5,716 nt of DNA, from the NCBI GenBank assembly GCA_030631385.1, contig DAOVLG010000147.1, positions 1 through 5,716 on the forward strand. The letters run 5' to 3'. The notes under the pieces are model-generated. The model did not search any database. It had not been told where the DNA came from and worked only from the letters and a program-made list of their open reading frames with translations. A program made the position numbers and the translations under genes. This DNA comes from Candidatus Coatesiibacteriota bacterium (lineage in GTDB: Bacteria > RBG-13-66-14). This document shows positions 1-5,360 of the stretch, one piece after another (the first letter of the stretch is position 1; each line of letters starts with the position of its first letter).

Positions 1-27
1 CGGGGCAGGGGCGGGCTATAGCGGTCT

Positions 28-62
28 CCCTCTCCCTGTGGGAGAGGGATTGAGGGTGAGGG
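28..62. repeat. Hairpin-forming intergenic repeat (CCCTCTCCC type)
   Basis: CCCTCTCCC at 28-36 and GGGAGAGGG at 40-48 form a perfect 9-bp stem around a TGT loop. A direct partial echo, GAGGGTGAGGG, follows at 52-62. Elements of this shape recur between genes in many bacterial genomes, and I recognise the pattern from general knowledge. No T-run follows, so it is not a standard intrinsic terminator. Confidence 0.7.
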
Positions 63-85
63 CTTCCTTAATAAATCGGGAGAAT

Positions 86-141
86 CGGTCGACCCTACCC
101 TGCGAGACACCATTGTAGGGGCCGACCTTTATGTCGGTCCG
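86..141. repeat. GTAGGGG-type palindromic repeat upstream of the exporter
   Basis: GTAGGGGCCGACC at 115-127 can pair with GTCGGTCC at 133-140 in a local hairpin. It can also pair with GGTCGACCCTAC at 87-98 in a longer one, and the two pairings exclude each other. Reverse-complemented, 115-141 matches 3550-3576 at 23 of 27 positions. A related unit lies at 3657-3682. This is therefore a dispersed repeat. The ATG at 131 lies inside it, which argues against that codon as the start of the next gene. Confidence 0.65.
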
Positions 142-220
142 TTTATTCACCCCCTCGCTCGCCAACGGAACCCCCCGTATCATAAAATCTCACCGTTCTA
201 TTACTTCAGCGGAACGGCCC

Positions 221-1138
221 ATGCCCGAGACCCTTACATTGCTCCGGCGGGACGATCCACGCGCCGGTTTCTGGTGGTCCCTCGCCGGCGTGTCCGTACC
301 CGCCGCCGTGTTCTTCATCATCCCCGCCCTGACCGCCGAGCTCGGGGTGCTGGGGATGGGCGCCCTTTGGTTCCCCACGGCGGTGGGATTCTACCTCCTG
401 TTGGCCCTCGTCCTCGGCCGCTTCAAGAAGCTTATCGTCCCCCGGGGCTCGAGGCTGCAGGTGGTCCTCTTGGGTACGGTGCAGGCGGTCGGCACCGCCC
501 TCTTCTTCACCGCCCTGACCGTGGCCGAGCCCAGCCTGGTCGCCTTCGTGGGTAACGCCACGCCGTTTTTCACCGTGGTGGGCAGTTGGATAATCTTTAA
601 GGAACGGTTCCGGGGAAAACAGCTCATCGGGGGTGTGCTCGTCGTCGCCGGGGCCTTGGTGATCACCCGCTACGACGAGAGCGGCTCCGTGACCGGTATT
701 CTCTTGATGGCCGCGGGCTGTCTCCTCTTCGCCGTACACACCCTGTTGGGGAGGCATCTGACCCGGCGGGTGGATCCGCTGGCGCTGGGCTTTTGGCGGA
801 CGTCCTTCATGGCGGTGGGTTTCGTCGCGGCCGCGTTGGTGAGTGGGAACCTCCGCCTGCCAAGCACGGGGCACCAGTGGCTGTTGATCCTCATCGGCGG
901 TCTGATCGGCCCCGTGGGGAGCATCTTCACCTACTACCTGGCGCTGTCGAACTGGGGCGCGGGGAAGGTGGACCTGGTCCGCTCCAGCCTCTCCCTCTGG
1001 GTGCTGGTCTGGTCGGTTGCCCTCTACGGTCGCCTGCCCACGCCGATCCAGCTCCTGGGCGGGGCGCTGACCGTCGTGGGGGTGATCCTGCTGATCGCCC
1101 GTCGGCAGCCGGCGGCGGAATCTGGAGAAAAACCATGA
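221..1138 (+). CDS. EamA/DMT-superfamily membrane transporter
   Basis: This is a probable inner-membrane transporter of 305 residues, the usual size for the EamA branch of the drug/metabolite transporter superfamily; the substrate cannot be told. About ten hydrophobic segments are visible, near residues 17-39, 46-67, 78-100, 103-127, 134-149, 156-178, 186-208, 219-243, 250-270 and 275-293. They form two EamA repeats. The first shows the family pattern AEPSLVAFVGNATPFF followed by KERFRGKQLIGG. In the second repeat the equivalent of KER is YGRLPTPIQLLGG, so the acidic residue usual there is absent. I chose the ATG at 221 over the in-frame ATG at 131 because the upstream one sits in a repeat and adds a non-family N-terminus. 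The ribosome site at 221 is weak (GGA only). The stop overlaps the next gene's ATG. Confidence 0.88.
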   Translation: MPETLTLLRRDDPRAGFWWSLAGVSVPAAVFFIIPALTAELGVLGMGALWFPTAVGFYLLLALVLGRFKKLIVPRGSRLQVVLLGTVQAVGTALFFTALTVAEPSLVAFVGNATPFFTVVGSWIIFKERFRGKQLIGGVLVVAGALVITRYDESGSVTGILLMAAGCLLFAVHTLLGRHLTRRVDPLALGFWRTSFMAVGFVAAALVSGNLRLPSTGHQWLLILIGGLIGPVGSIFTYYLALSNWGAGKVDLVRSSLSLWVLVWSVALYGRLPTPIQLLGGALTVVGVILLIARRQPAAESGEKP

Positions 1139-1350
1139 GATTGACGTGTGCGATGTTCCTCCCGGTCCTCTTCGCCGTCGTGTACGCGGATTACGCGGCC
1201 CGGCCCGGCCCCTTCACCGACGGGGAGTTGACCGAGCAGGCGGGTTTGATCGCGGACGACGCGGAGGTGATCCGGGGGTACTTCGATGAACTGTCGGACC
1301 TGCCCGACCCCCAGGAGACGGCGTGGATGTCCTGGATCAATTCGCGGTGA
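1135..1350 (+). CDS. Small predicted secreted protein, 71 residues, unknown function
   Basis: I do not recognise a family. The frame starts with MRLTCAMFLPVLFAVVYADY, which reads as a signal peptide: one Arg, a hydrophobic core, and possible cleavage near YADYA around residues 19-22. The mature part is about 50 residues, acidic, with several Asp/Glu and the C-terminal stretch AWMSWINSR. The only cysteine (residue 5) is inside the signal region and no lipobox is evident. The ATG overlaps the exporter's TGA (ATGA), suggesting translational coupling, and the methyltransferase starts 13 nt after its stop. This is the best explanation for the 225-nt gap between the two larger genes. It could still be a chance frame or a decayed remnant. 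Confidence 0.5.
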   Translation: MRLTCAMFLPVLFAVVYADYAARPGPFTDGELTEQAGLIADDAEVIRGYFDELSDLPDPQETAWMSWINSR

Positions 1351-1363
1351 GGGGGACGGGCTG

Positions 1364-2197
1364 ATGGACGAACACCTGGAGGCCAACCGCCGGCACTGGG
1401 ACGAGCTGGTCCCGATCCACGTCAGATCGAAGCTCTACAAACTCGAGGGCTTTAAGGCGGGGCGTTGTACGCTGGACGACATCGAGCGGGAAGGACTGGG
1501 CGAGGTGTCCGGGAAATCCCTTTTGCACCTCCAATGCCACTTCGGCCTGGATACCATGTCTTGGGCGCGGCTGGGGGCGAAGGTAACCGGCGCGGACTTC
1601 TCCGAGGAGGCCATAGCCCTGGCGCGGTCCCTGGCCGAGGAGCTGGACATCGCCGCCGACTTCGTCTGCTCCGACCTCTACGACCTCCCGAAGAACCTCG
1701 ACGGAGTCTTCGACATCGTCTTCACCTCCCACGGCGTGCTTACCTGGCTGCCCGATCTGGGGCGCTGGGCGGAGGTGATAGCGCATTTTCTAAAACCAGG
1801 CGGCGTCTTCTACATCGTCGAGAGCCATCCGACCGCCCATATCTTCGACGACGAGCTCGAAACTCCCGAGCTCAAGGTCCGCTACCCCTACTTCCACCAA
1901 GAGCCGATGCGCTTCGAGGACGAAGGCTCCTACGCCGATCCATCAGCGGATGTCCAACACAAGACCACCTATGAATGGATGCACCCCCTGAGCGAGATGA
2001 TCAACTCACTGATTGCCGCGGGCCTGCGAATCGAGTCCTTCAATGAGTATCCTTTCTGCGCTTGGAAGATGCTGCCGTTCATGGTGCAGGACGACGACGG
2101 CTGCTGGCGGTTTCCGGATGGGAACCAGAGCGTTCCGCTCATGTTTTCGCTACGGGCGGTTAAGGAAACGATGCCTCTAATGGCCGAAACTTCTTGA
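1364..2197 (+). CDS. Class I SAM-dependent methyltransferase
   Basis: This is a cytoplasmic enzyme of 277 residues predicted to move a methyl group from S-adenosylmethionine to an unknown acceptor. The Rossmann-type motifs are readable. Motif I is SLLHLQCHFGLDTMSWARLG at residues 52-71, a known variant in which Gln-Cys-His replaces the usual GxG. Motif II contains the acidic VTGADFSEEAI at 74-84. CSDLYDLP at 102-109 is the likely adenine-contacting segment. Motif IV is DGVFDIVF at 113-120, and the LKPGG turn lies at 143-147. The C-terminal third, with many aromatic residues and WMHPLSEMINSLIAAGL at 205-221, probably forms the acceptor pocket. The ATG at 1364 is preceded by GAGGGGG eight bases upstream; earlier in-frame starts would run into the small gene. 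It probably belongs to the exporter transcript. No intrinsic terminator is visible after it. Confidence 0.88.
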   Translation: MDEHLEANRRHWDELVPIHVRSKLYKLEGFKAGRCTLDDIEREGLGEVSGKSLLHLQCHFGLDTMSWARLGAKVTGADFSEEAIALARSLAEELDIAADFVCSDLYDLPKNLDGVFDIVFTSHGVLTWLPDLGRWAEVIAHFLKPGGVFYIVESHPTAHIFDDELETPELKVRYPYFHQEPMRFEDEGSYADPSADVQHKTTYEWMHPLSEMINSLIAAGLRIESFNEYPFCAWKMLPFMVQDDDGCWRFPDGNQSVPLMFSLRAVKETMPLMAETS

Positions 2198-2384
2198 AAA
2201 ACAACGTTGTGGCACATTACATAACCATGTCCGTTACATTTTAATAATGTGTAGGCGTGGGTTTCCACACCTGCTCTTAGCCCAAATATAACATTGTACG
2301 GTATCGCTCGCGGGGATGATTGTCGGACAAAGATAACCCCTCACCGCGGAACCGGGATGCAACGCCCCGCGTTGCCGTTTCAGA
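2198..2384. other. Spacer after the methyltransferase, no gene seen
   Basis: This AT-richer spacer holds no convincing reading frame. It contains a 10-bp perfect palindrome ACAACGTTGT at 2201-2210. It also has a weak imperfect hairpin at 2253-2272 (AGG-GTGG paired with CCAC-CCT). Neither is followed by a T-run, so neither is called a terminator. Confidence 0.5.
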
Positions 2385-2414
2385 TTGACACGTCTAGGGT
2401 TGCGGGGGTAGAAT
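2385..2414 (+). promoter_or_regulatory. Near-consensus sigma-70 promoter
   Basis: A perfect -35 box TTGACA (2385-2390) is separated by 18 nt from TAGAAT (2409-2414), a one-mismatch -10 box. Initiation is expected near 2421. That leaves only about ten leader bases before the ATG at 2432. It would drive the nnrE-like fragment and the aldolase. Confidence 0.65.
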
Positions 2415-2431
2415 TCCCTATCGGTAGAAGA

Positions 2432-2584
2432 ATGTCTCCGGCTGAGGTGAATAGAAAATACACCCGGCTCCAAGACGGAACCCGTCTGCCCGCGGTGACC
2501 GCCGACGGGATGCATGAGGTGGACCGGCTGATGGTCGAGGTGTACGGCGTCGGCCGGGATGCGATAGTAAAACTGACGTCGTAG
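2432..2584 (+). pseudogene. Truncated NAD(P)H-hydrate epimerase-like N-terminus (YjeF_N remnant)
   Basis: This 50-codon frame ends at TAG. The second half reads LPAVTADGMHEVDRLMVEVY followed by GVGRDAIVKLTS. The pattern 'T-M-E-D-YG' is the first helix of YjeF_N domains, as in the [20 protein letters not shown] start recalled from a Thermotoga homologue. Intact NnrE proteins continue with MExAG and about 200 more residues of Rossmann-like domain that epimerise damaged NAD(P)HX. Here similarity fades at RDAIVKLTS and the frame stops, and I see no continuation in another frame. The ribosome site is poor, with only GAAG just upstream. The piece lies between a strong promoter and the aldolase, whose start is 14 nt beyond its stop. 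It may be a gene remnant left by a deletion, or a short translated leader. The homology rests on one helix, so the assignment is tentative. Confidence 0.5.
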
Positions 2585-2590
2585 TTATTT

Positions 2591-2594
2591 GGAG
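2591..2594 (+). promoter_or_regulatory. Ribosome binding site supporting the GTG start of the aldolase
   Basis: GGAG lies four bases before GTG at 2599. The spacing is short but this is the only Shine-Dalgarno-like sequence near the family's expected N-terminus. The next in-frame ATG (residue 20) would remove a conserved helix, so GTG is preferred. Confidence 0.5.
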
Positions 2595-2598
2595 TTTT

Positions 2599-3300
2599 GT
2601 GGCCTTTTCGGACTTATTTCGGATCAAGCGGGAGATCATCGAGGTCGGGCGGCGGATGTACGCCCGGGGGATGGTGGCCGCCAACGACGGCAACATATCG
2701 GTTCGCCTCGGCGGGGGGCTCTTCGCCGTAACCGCCGCCGGGGTGAGCAAGGGCTTCATGACGCCCGACGACATCGTGGTCGTCAACGAGGAGGGCCGCA
2801 GGGTCGAGGGCGGCGGGAAACCCACCAGCGAGGCCAAGCTGCACCTCTTCGCCTACTCCCGTCGTCCCGACGTGGGGGCAATCTGCCACGCCCATCCCCC
2901 CTACGCCACCGCCTTCGCCGTCAGCGGCCGCGAGCTGCCGCCCAACATCCTCCCCGAGATCATCCTCACCGTGGGCGGGGAGATTCCCCTCGCCCCCTAT
3001 GCCACGCCGTCAACCGAGGAGCTGGCCCGCTCTATCGAGGAGCACCTGGGCGAGGCCGGCGCATTCCTCTTGGCCAACCACGGCGCCCTGACGCTGGGCG
3101 GCGACCTCACCCAGGCCTACTACAGACTCGAAACCCTGGAGCACTACGCGAAAATCGCCTGGCTGGCGCTGTCGCTGGGCGAGGTTAAGCCTTTACCCGA
3201 GGGTGAGCTGGATCGGTTGTGGTGCATCTCGAAGGGGATGGACCCGAGCTGCCGCGAACCGGATGAAAACGGTGAAGCCGCACCGCCGGGTACGGGTTAA
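2599..3300 (+). CDS. Class II aldolase/adducin family protein (fuculose-phosphate aldolase-like)
   Basis: This is a 233-residue cytoplasmic enzyme of the zinc-dependent class II aldolase family. Members cleave sugar phosphates such as L-fuculose-1-phosphate to dihydroxyacetone phosphate and an aldehyde. The key sites are present: the phosphate-binding NDGNIS at 29-34 and TAAGVSKG at 45-52, the catalytic Glu in KPTSE (Glu78), zinc ligands His97 and His99 in CHAHP, and a third zinc His161 in LANHGA. PYATPSTEEL at 133-142 matches the usual region contributing a tyrosine. The length fits the family, with a short polar tail after about residue 215. The exact substrate is unknown. Alternatives include 5-deoxyribulose- or 5-methylthioribulose-1-phosphate aldolase, or the related dehydratase MtnB. 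No sugar kinase or isomerase lies beside it. It begins at GTG and probably shares the promoter at 2385-2414. No terminator is evident downstream. Confidence 0.88.
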   Translation: MAFSDLFRIKREIIEVGRRMYARGMVAANDGNISVRLGGGLFAVTAAGVSKGFMTPDDIVVVNEEGRRVEGGGKPTSEAKLHLFAYSRRPDVGAICHAHPPYATAFAVSGRELPPNILPEIILTVGGEIPLAPYATPSTEELARSIEEHLGEAGAFLLANHGALTLGGDLTQAYYRLETLEHYAKIAWLALSLGEVKPLPEGELDRLWCISKGMDPSCREPDENGEAAPPGTG

Positions 3301-3461
3301 ACCGGTTGATACCCTGGGGAGGTTAACGATGGGAGTGTGCAGGATTGCCCTTATCTTGTTTTGGGATCACAACCCTTATCTGGCCCAAAAAGAGGCAACT
3401 GTCCACGGTCGTCCCGACGTTGAAGCAAGGGGTTAAAACCACTTGTCTTATTGAATAGCAG

Positions 3462-3479
3462 GAGCGACCAACGGGAGCG
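3462..3479. repeat. GAGCGACC repeat, copy 1
   Basis: This 18-nt unit starts GAGCGACCA and ends GAGCG. It matches 3862-3879 at 16 of 18 positions in the same orientation, 400 bases apart. The arrangement suggests a short dispersed intergenic repeat. Confidence 0.5.
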
Positions 3480-3534
3480 GTCGAACGCGGATATAAATTT
3501 GGGAACACCATATAGTGCCCTCGTGAAGCCGTGT

Positions 3535-3576
3535 CCAGCTTCAAGCTGGCGGGCCGTCCTAAAGGTCGGCTCCTAC
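3535..3576. repeat. Double-hairpin repeat, inverted relative of the 115-141 unit
   Basis: The first part, 3535-3549, is CCAGCTT and AAGCTGG around a single C. The second part, 3553-3570, pairs GCCGTCCT with AGGTCGGC with one mismatch. The section 3550-3576 matches the reverse complement of 115-141 at 23 of 27 positions, ending in CTCCTAC. No T-run follows. Confidence 0.65.
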
Positions 3577-3656
3577 CTGTTTTCAATGGTGAAATAAAGC
3601 ATCGTTCGCGGGAAATAATTATCAAATTAAGACACTAGTAAAAGTCGCAATTTCCC

Positions 3657-3710
3657 GTAGGGGCGACCCTCTGCGGTCGCCCGCGGGCGGGGGCGGAGCC
3701 CCGCCCCTAC
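3657..3710. repeat. 54-bp composite palindromic element
   Basis: Perfect 9-bp terminal inverted repeats GTAGGGGCG (3657-3665) and CGCCCCTAC (3702-3710) enclose two hairpins. The first is GGGCGACC (3661-3668) with GGTCGCCC (3675-3682) around six bases. The second is GGGCGGGG (3685-3692) with CCCCGCCC (3699-3706) around GCGGAG. The layout resembles REP/BIME-like or small non-coding palindromic elements. No coding capacity is present. Confidence 0.75.
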
Positions 3711-3861
3711 GAACCTAATTCAACCGTGTTCGTCGTCCGAGGCGCCACTTTCTTTAAGCGTTAAGGTGAACGCAAATTTGTTCTATCTTCCATATTTATA
3801 AGGAATATAAACCTTCTTATAGGTCCGTTTACCAACGGTGATCCCCTCTATTTTCTCGTGT

Positions 3862-3879
3862 GAGCGACCAGCGTGAGCG
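3862..3879. repeat. GAGCGACC repeat, copy 2
   Basis: This is the second copy of the 18-nt unit at 3462-3479, differing at two positions. It lies 48 bases before the CBS-protein start, within its 5' leader region. Confidence 0.5.
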
Positions 3880-3918
3880 TTTGCCCGGATTCCTCGGTCA
3901 CCCTTTAACTTATCCACC

Positions 3919-3925
3919 GGAGGAG
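3919..3925 (+). promoter_or_regulatory. Unusually close ribosome binding site of the CBS protein
   Basis: GGAGGAG ends one base before the ATG at 3927; counting only GGAGG leaves three bases. An in-frame TAA at 3906-3908 rules out an earlier start. The next alternative, TTG at 3945, would be too far from this site. ATG is therefore kept despite the tight spacing. Confidence 0.55.
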
Positions 3926-3926
3926 C

Positions 3927-5228
3927 ATGATTTCCATACCCACCTTGGAGGAGCTGGTCCGGCGCGACTACGAGAGCCTGCTGGAGGATGAGCGGCTGGA
4001 CACCGAGCTCGGGGTGGCCGAGCTGATCCTGGCCCAGTCCATCGAGGGGCACGCCCACACCGGCGCCGGGGCTTTTCACAAGCGCCGCTACCCCGATATC
4101 ACCACCCACCGCGTCGTCGAGCTCCTGGGCTGGGACGTGACCGAGTGCCGTGCGGCGCGCCAGGCCCTGATTGACGAGATCAAGGGGTGGGTGGAGGCCT
4201 TCATCGAAGGGGAGCCGCGCAGGAGGCTGGTGGACTCGGCCGGACACCCGCTCCTGCGGGTGCCCTGGCTGCCCCGGATCGAGGTGGAACCGGTGGAGGT
4301 GCTGCGGGGGATCTACATCGGCGGGATGCGCGATGACGAGGCGGTGCGGGCCCGCGCCGAGGAGGCATACGGTGTCGTCATCGGCGGCGGCCGGTGCGTC
4401 GTGGTGGACACCCGGGTGATGGGAGAGCTGGGCGAGGACCCCGATAGGCTGGCCCACGAGGCCCACGACTCCGAGAGTATCCGGGAGTACCGCGAGGCGG
4501 GGATGATCGTTGATCCAGAGGGTGTCGCCATCCAGGATGTGGACGACGGCCCCTACGAGCACTACTACATCCGCTACCGCATCGGACCGGGCCACTCCGA
4601 CGACGCCTCGATCATCGGCGCCGGTCTTCTGTACGGGCTCGATACGGCTCTCGGCGCCTGGCTGGCCGACGCCGTGGACACCCTGGAGAAGTTCTCGCTG
4701 CACTTCCGGGACCAGGACGACGAGCTGGCGGCCTTGATCGGCGAGAGGGTGCCCGAGGTCAAGGTGCCCGAAGCGGAGCTGCTGCTCTACGTCGTGCTCT
4801 GCGCCATCGCCCTGGGGAAGGAGGAGAAGGTGCCCGATTCGAGCACCCGTCACCTCCTCTCCATCTACCCCAAGACCGACCGGAGCCTCCTCCGCGCCCA
4901 CGTTGATTTTCTCGAAGGGCTGCGCGGTCCGTCCCAGCCGATGAGCCACGGCCAGACCACCACCCACGACTTCTTCGCCTACCTGGTCCGCCGCCTGTCG
5001 GAGCTCCAGCGAAAGCCGGCCCGACTTCCCCAGCGAGAGGCGTCGAGCCTCATGTCCGCAGGCTTCGCCGTGGTGGGTCCCGACACGGGCGTTGAGGAGA
5101 TGGTGAGGCTGTTCGCCGATCCCGAGGTGGAGCATTTGATCGTCTGCGGCGCGGACGGCGCCCCCAAGGGGATCATCAGGGCGGCGGACGTGCTGCGGCT
5201 CATCGGCGGTTCGCACCCCACCCCTTGA
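3927..5228 (+). CDS. Unrecognised protein with a C-terminal single CBS-like domain
   Basis: This 433-residue soluble, acidic protein has no signal peptide or membrane helix. Residues 1-370 match no family I can name. Visible landmarks are a His-rich GHAHTGAGAFH at 41-51, a basic WVEAFIEGEPRRRLV at 88-102, a Gly/Val-rich YGVVIGGGRCVVVDTRVMG at 148-166, an acidic/aromatic DVDDGPYEHYYIRYRIG at 204-220, and a hydrophobic helix LLLYVVLCAIALG at 285-297. Residues about 373-428 fit one CBS motif: SLMSAGFAVVGPDTGVEEMV, then EHLIVCGADGAPKGII and RAADVLRLIG. CBS domains usually occur as tandem pairs that bind adenosyl ligands; with only one, dimerisation would be needed to form a pair. That is inference. 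The gene stands alone, with a repeat-rich spacer before it and a terminator 25 bases after its stop. Codon use is strongly GC-biased like its neighbours. A regulatory or nucleotide-sensing role is possible but unproven. Confidence 0.85.
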   Translation: MISIPTLEELVRRDYESLLEDERLDTELGVAELILAQSIEGHAHTGAGAFHKRRYPDITTHRVVELLGWDVTECRAARQALIDEIKGWVEAFIEGEPRRRLVDSAGHPLLRVPWLPRIEVEPVEVLRGIYIGGMRDDEAVRARAEEAYGVVIGGGRCVVVDTRVMGELGEDPDRLAHEAHDSESIREYREAGMIVDPEGVAIQDVDDGPYEHYYIRYRIGPGHSDDASIIGAGLLYGLDTALGAWLADAVDTLEKFSLHFRDQDDELAALIGERVPEVKVPEAELLLYVVLCAIALGKEEKVPDSSTRHLLSIYPKTDRSLLRAHVDFLEGLRGPSQPMSHGQTTTHDFFAYLVRRLSELQRKPARLPQREASSLMSAGFAVVGPDTGVEEMVRLFADPEVEHLIVCGADGAPKGIIRAADVLRLIGGSHPTP

Positions 5229-5253
5229 GTTACCCTCTCTCGAAGTGAAGAGG

Positions 5254-5276
5254 CGGGCCTGACGGCCCGTTTTTTT
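5254..5276 (+). terminator. Intrinsic terminator of the CBS-protein gene
   Basis: CGGGCC (5254-5259) and GGCCCG (5264-5269) form a 6-bp GC stem with a TGAC loop. Seven T residues follow at once (5270-5276). It lies 25 bases after the stop codon, ideal for rho-independent termination. Confidence 0.9.
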
Positions 5277-5288
5277 ACCCGATTGCTG

Positions 5289-5318
5289 TTGACCGCTGTA
5301 AGTACCAAGGACTATTAT
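5289..5318 (+). promoter_or_regulatory. Sigma-70-type promoter for the secreted repeat protein
   Basis: TTGACC (5289-5294) and TATTAT (5313-5318) are each one mismatch from consensus and are separated by 18 nt. Initiation near 5325 would give a leader of roughly 35 bases before the ATG at 5361. Its place just after a terminator supports an independent unit. Confidence 0.65.
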
Positions 5319-5360
5319 GTTGGTATGAGTTTTTAATAACCTGCTCTAAAAGGAGGGGAG

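Larger units (their letters stand above)
3301..3926. other. Long repeat-rich intergenic region without credible genes
   Basis: I see no gene with a plausible product or start in these 626 bases. The region holds a 9-bp direct repeat CCCTTATCT (3348-3356 and 3373-3381) and TTTTGGG/CCCAAAA inverted arms at 3359-3365 and 3384-3390. It also holds two GAGCGACC-type repeats, a double hairpin at 3535-3576 and a composite palindrome at 3657-3710. An AT-rich tract at 3770-3825 is the likely promoter area for the next gene. Fragments such as TATAAG and GAATAT are present there, but no pair of boxes at good spacing. Confidence 0.6.

Noticed and set aside
28..48. Hairpin considered as an intrinsic terminator for an upstream gene
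   Set aside because: The stem is strong but no T-run follows on either strand, and the sequence matches a common intergenic repeat pattern.
131..220. Upstream ATG at 131 as exporter start
   Set aside because: It lies inside a dispersed repeat and would add 30 residues unlike any DMT N-terminus. The ATG at 221 gives normal length and topology.
206..874. 222-codon minus-strand frame opposite the exporter
   Set aside because: It shows the same register effect in a GC-rich gene. The product is a Gly/His/Glu-rich string without family features, while the sense frame is a clear EamA transporter.
1286..1363. N-terminal extension of the methyltransferase
   Set aside because: The extra 26 residues overlap the small secreted protein and are rich in Arg and Pro. 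The ATG at 1364 has a good ribosome site and the expected family start.
3203..3436. 77-codon + frame overlapping the aldolase end
   Set aside because: Its first part is an out-of-frame reading of the aldolase and the rest is repeat-rich spacer; no family features.
3323..3625. 100-codon minus-strand frame in the long spacer
   Set aside because: It runs through the hairpin repeats and gives a product of the kind produced when such repeats are translated by chance. No ribosome site or domain is seen.
3657..3710. CRISPR-like or tRNA-like structure
   Set aside because: There are no regularly spaced repeats with unique spacers. The fold lacks tRNA features such as the T-loop consensus and a plausible acceptor/anticodon arrangement.
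3783..5216. 477-codon open frame on the minus strand opposite the CBS protein
   Set aside because: Its codons are in exact register with those of the + gene. Stops there need TTA, CTA or TCA in the sense frame, which are rare in this GC-biased gene. The translation is low in recognisable motifs and the + frame has a CBS signature, a ribosome site and a terminator.
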